A stretch of 14,303 bases of DNA from an uncultured Mucilaginibacter sp. Lineage in GTDB: Bacteria; Bacteroidota; Bacteroidia; Sphingobacteriales; Sphingobacteriaceae. The first letter of the stretch is position 1, and each line of letters starts with the position of its first letter. Below are positions 13,947-14,303 of the stretch, piece by piece. The notes beneath the pieces are model-generated. The model worked only from the letters and a program-made list of their open reading frames with translations. It was not told where the DNA came from and did not search any database. The stretch lies in the NCBI GenBank assembly GCA_903885865.1, contig CAISKH010000627.1, positions 1-14,303 on the forward strand, written 5' to 3'. A program made the translations under genes and the position numbers.

Positions 13947-14039
13947 GAGTGGTTGATTGGGTTGATTAGGTGAGTGGGTATTATTTTTATGGTAAGGTCA
14001 ACCACTCACTTAATCAATCTAAATCTAACCCAATCAACT
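13947..14039. repeat. Interrupted inverted repeat after the phosphofructokinase gene
   Basis: GTTGATTGGGTT (13952-13963) is matched exactly by its complement at 14027-14038, and GATTAGGTGAGTGG (13964-13977) is matched at 13 of 14 by 14002-14015. The right arm carries 11 extra bases (14016-14026), so one arm has gained or lost a segment. The element begins 3 nt after the stop codon. It may act as a terminator before rpsP. Confidence 0.8.
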
Positions 14040-14077
14040 TAAATTTAAATATCCTTTTCAAAATAAAAACATTTTCT

Positions 14078-14085
14078 TACCTTTG
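14078..14085 (+). promoter_or_regulatory. -7 element of the rpsP promoter
   Basis: TACCTTTG matches TAnnTTTG perfectly. About 19 nt upstream is TTTTC (14055-14059) in place of the TTTG -33 box. The transcript would start near 14092, giving a leader of about 48 nt before the rpsP ATG. Confidence 0.7.
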
Positions 14086-14088
14086 CGT

Positions 14089-14111
14089 CCCCGCTGAAAG
14101 AAACTCCGGGG
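14089..14111 (+). promoter_or_regulatory. Small hairpin in the rpsP leader region
   Basis: CCCCG (14089-14093) can pair with CGGGG (14107-14111) around a 13-nt purine-rich loop. It lies at the very 5' end of the predicted transcript. Ribosomal protein operons often carry autoregulatory leaders, so a regulatory role is possible, but the structure is small and the transcript start is not known exactly. Confidence 0.35.
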
Positions 14112-14139
14112 TAATGTTGAACACATAAAAAGATAAAAA

Positions 14140-14303
14140 ATGGCAACTAAGATCAGATTGCAAAGACATGGTAAAAAAGGAAAGCCCTTTTATTACATTG
14201 TTGTAGCAGACGCTCGTGCTCCGCGTGACGGACGCTTTATTGAGCGCCTGGGTTCATATAACCCAAACACAAACCCCGCAACTATTGACATTAATTTCGA
14301 CAA
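14140..14303 (+). CDS. rpsP: Ribosomal protein bS16, N-terminal part (runs off right edge)
   Basis: 54 complete codons are visible before the window ends; the family is usually 80-180 residues. The start MATKIRLQRHGKKGKPFYYI and the following VVADARAPRDGRFIERLGSYNP are the nearly invariant bS16 N-terminus. bS16 binds 16S rRNA in the body of the small subunit and is needed for its assembly. The ATG at 14140 follows an A-rich leader. A strong -7 box lies about 55 nt upstream. In most bacteria rimM, trmD and rplS follow; that part is outside the window. Confidence 0.96.
   Translation, partial: MATKIRLQRHGKKGKPFYYIVVADARAPRDGRFIERLGSYNPNTNPATIDINFD

Noticed and set aside
1..14303. CRISPR array, tRNA, rRNA, phage or defence genes
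   Set aside because: No regularly spaced direct repeats, no tRNA-like cloverleaf, no transposase, integrase, nuclease or toxin-like genes found on either strand.

Overview
The window looks like an ordinary chromosomal stretch from a Bacteroidota bacterium, most likely family Sphingobacteriaceae and probably Mucilaginibacter or a close relative. The evidence is protein-level similarity recalled from memory, the Bacteroidota-type promoters (-7 element TAnnTTTG, for example before cdsZ-like and rpsP), A-rich rather than strong Shine-Dalgarno start regions, several TTG starts, and many short palindromic intergenic repeats. The genus is an inference; no 16S gene is present.

Layout, left to right. 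(1) 1-590, minus: N-terminal part of mfd (transcription-repair coupling factor), cut by the window edge, with a TTG start almost on top of its promoter. (2) 752-2047, plus: three small membrane proteins (DUF4199-like, DUF2752, TM2-domain). The DUF2752 gene runs into a large inverted repeat that supplies its last codons. (3) 2217-4207, plus: a Nif3/DUF34 metal-binding protein followed by a coiled-coil zinc-ribbon protein, then a rho-independent terminator. (4) 4286-5356, minus, and 5446-6531, plus: a PA0069-family radical SAM protein and a metallophosphoesterase, divergent, with abutting -7-like boxes between them. (5) 6628-9885, minus: an apparent operon rsfS - ftsH - LUD-domain protein, with a hairpin after rsfS and an inverted repeat after ftsH. 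(6) 9934-12871, plus: birA, then a split DsbD (separate periplasmic alpha-domain gene followed by the membrane plus thioredoxin-domain gene), tightly spaced. (7) 12964-13944, plus: a phosphofructokinase paralogue with substitutions at nucleotide-site positions. (8) 14140-end, plus: start of rpsP (ribosomal protein bS16) behind a very clear promoter and a short leader.

The genes are mostly housekeeping: DNA repair coupled to transcription, ribosome hibernation, membrane protein quality control, biotin attachment, cytoplasm-to-periplasm reductant transfer, glycolysis and translation. I see no phage, transposase, CRISPR array, tRNA, rRNA or defence system. The least explained layer is the non-coding one. 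Six palindromic elements sit downstream of stop codons, five of them within about 20-30 nt of a stop, and two of them alter or mimic gene ends: one supplies the C-terminus of the DUF2752 protein, and one creates a false N-terminal extension of the LUD protein. The other points worth following are the atypical PfkA active site, the near-leaderless mfd start and the rsfS-ftsH hairpin. I did not find a convincing new multi-gene system.
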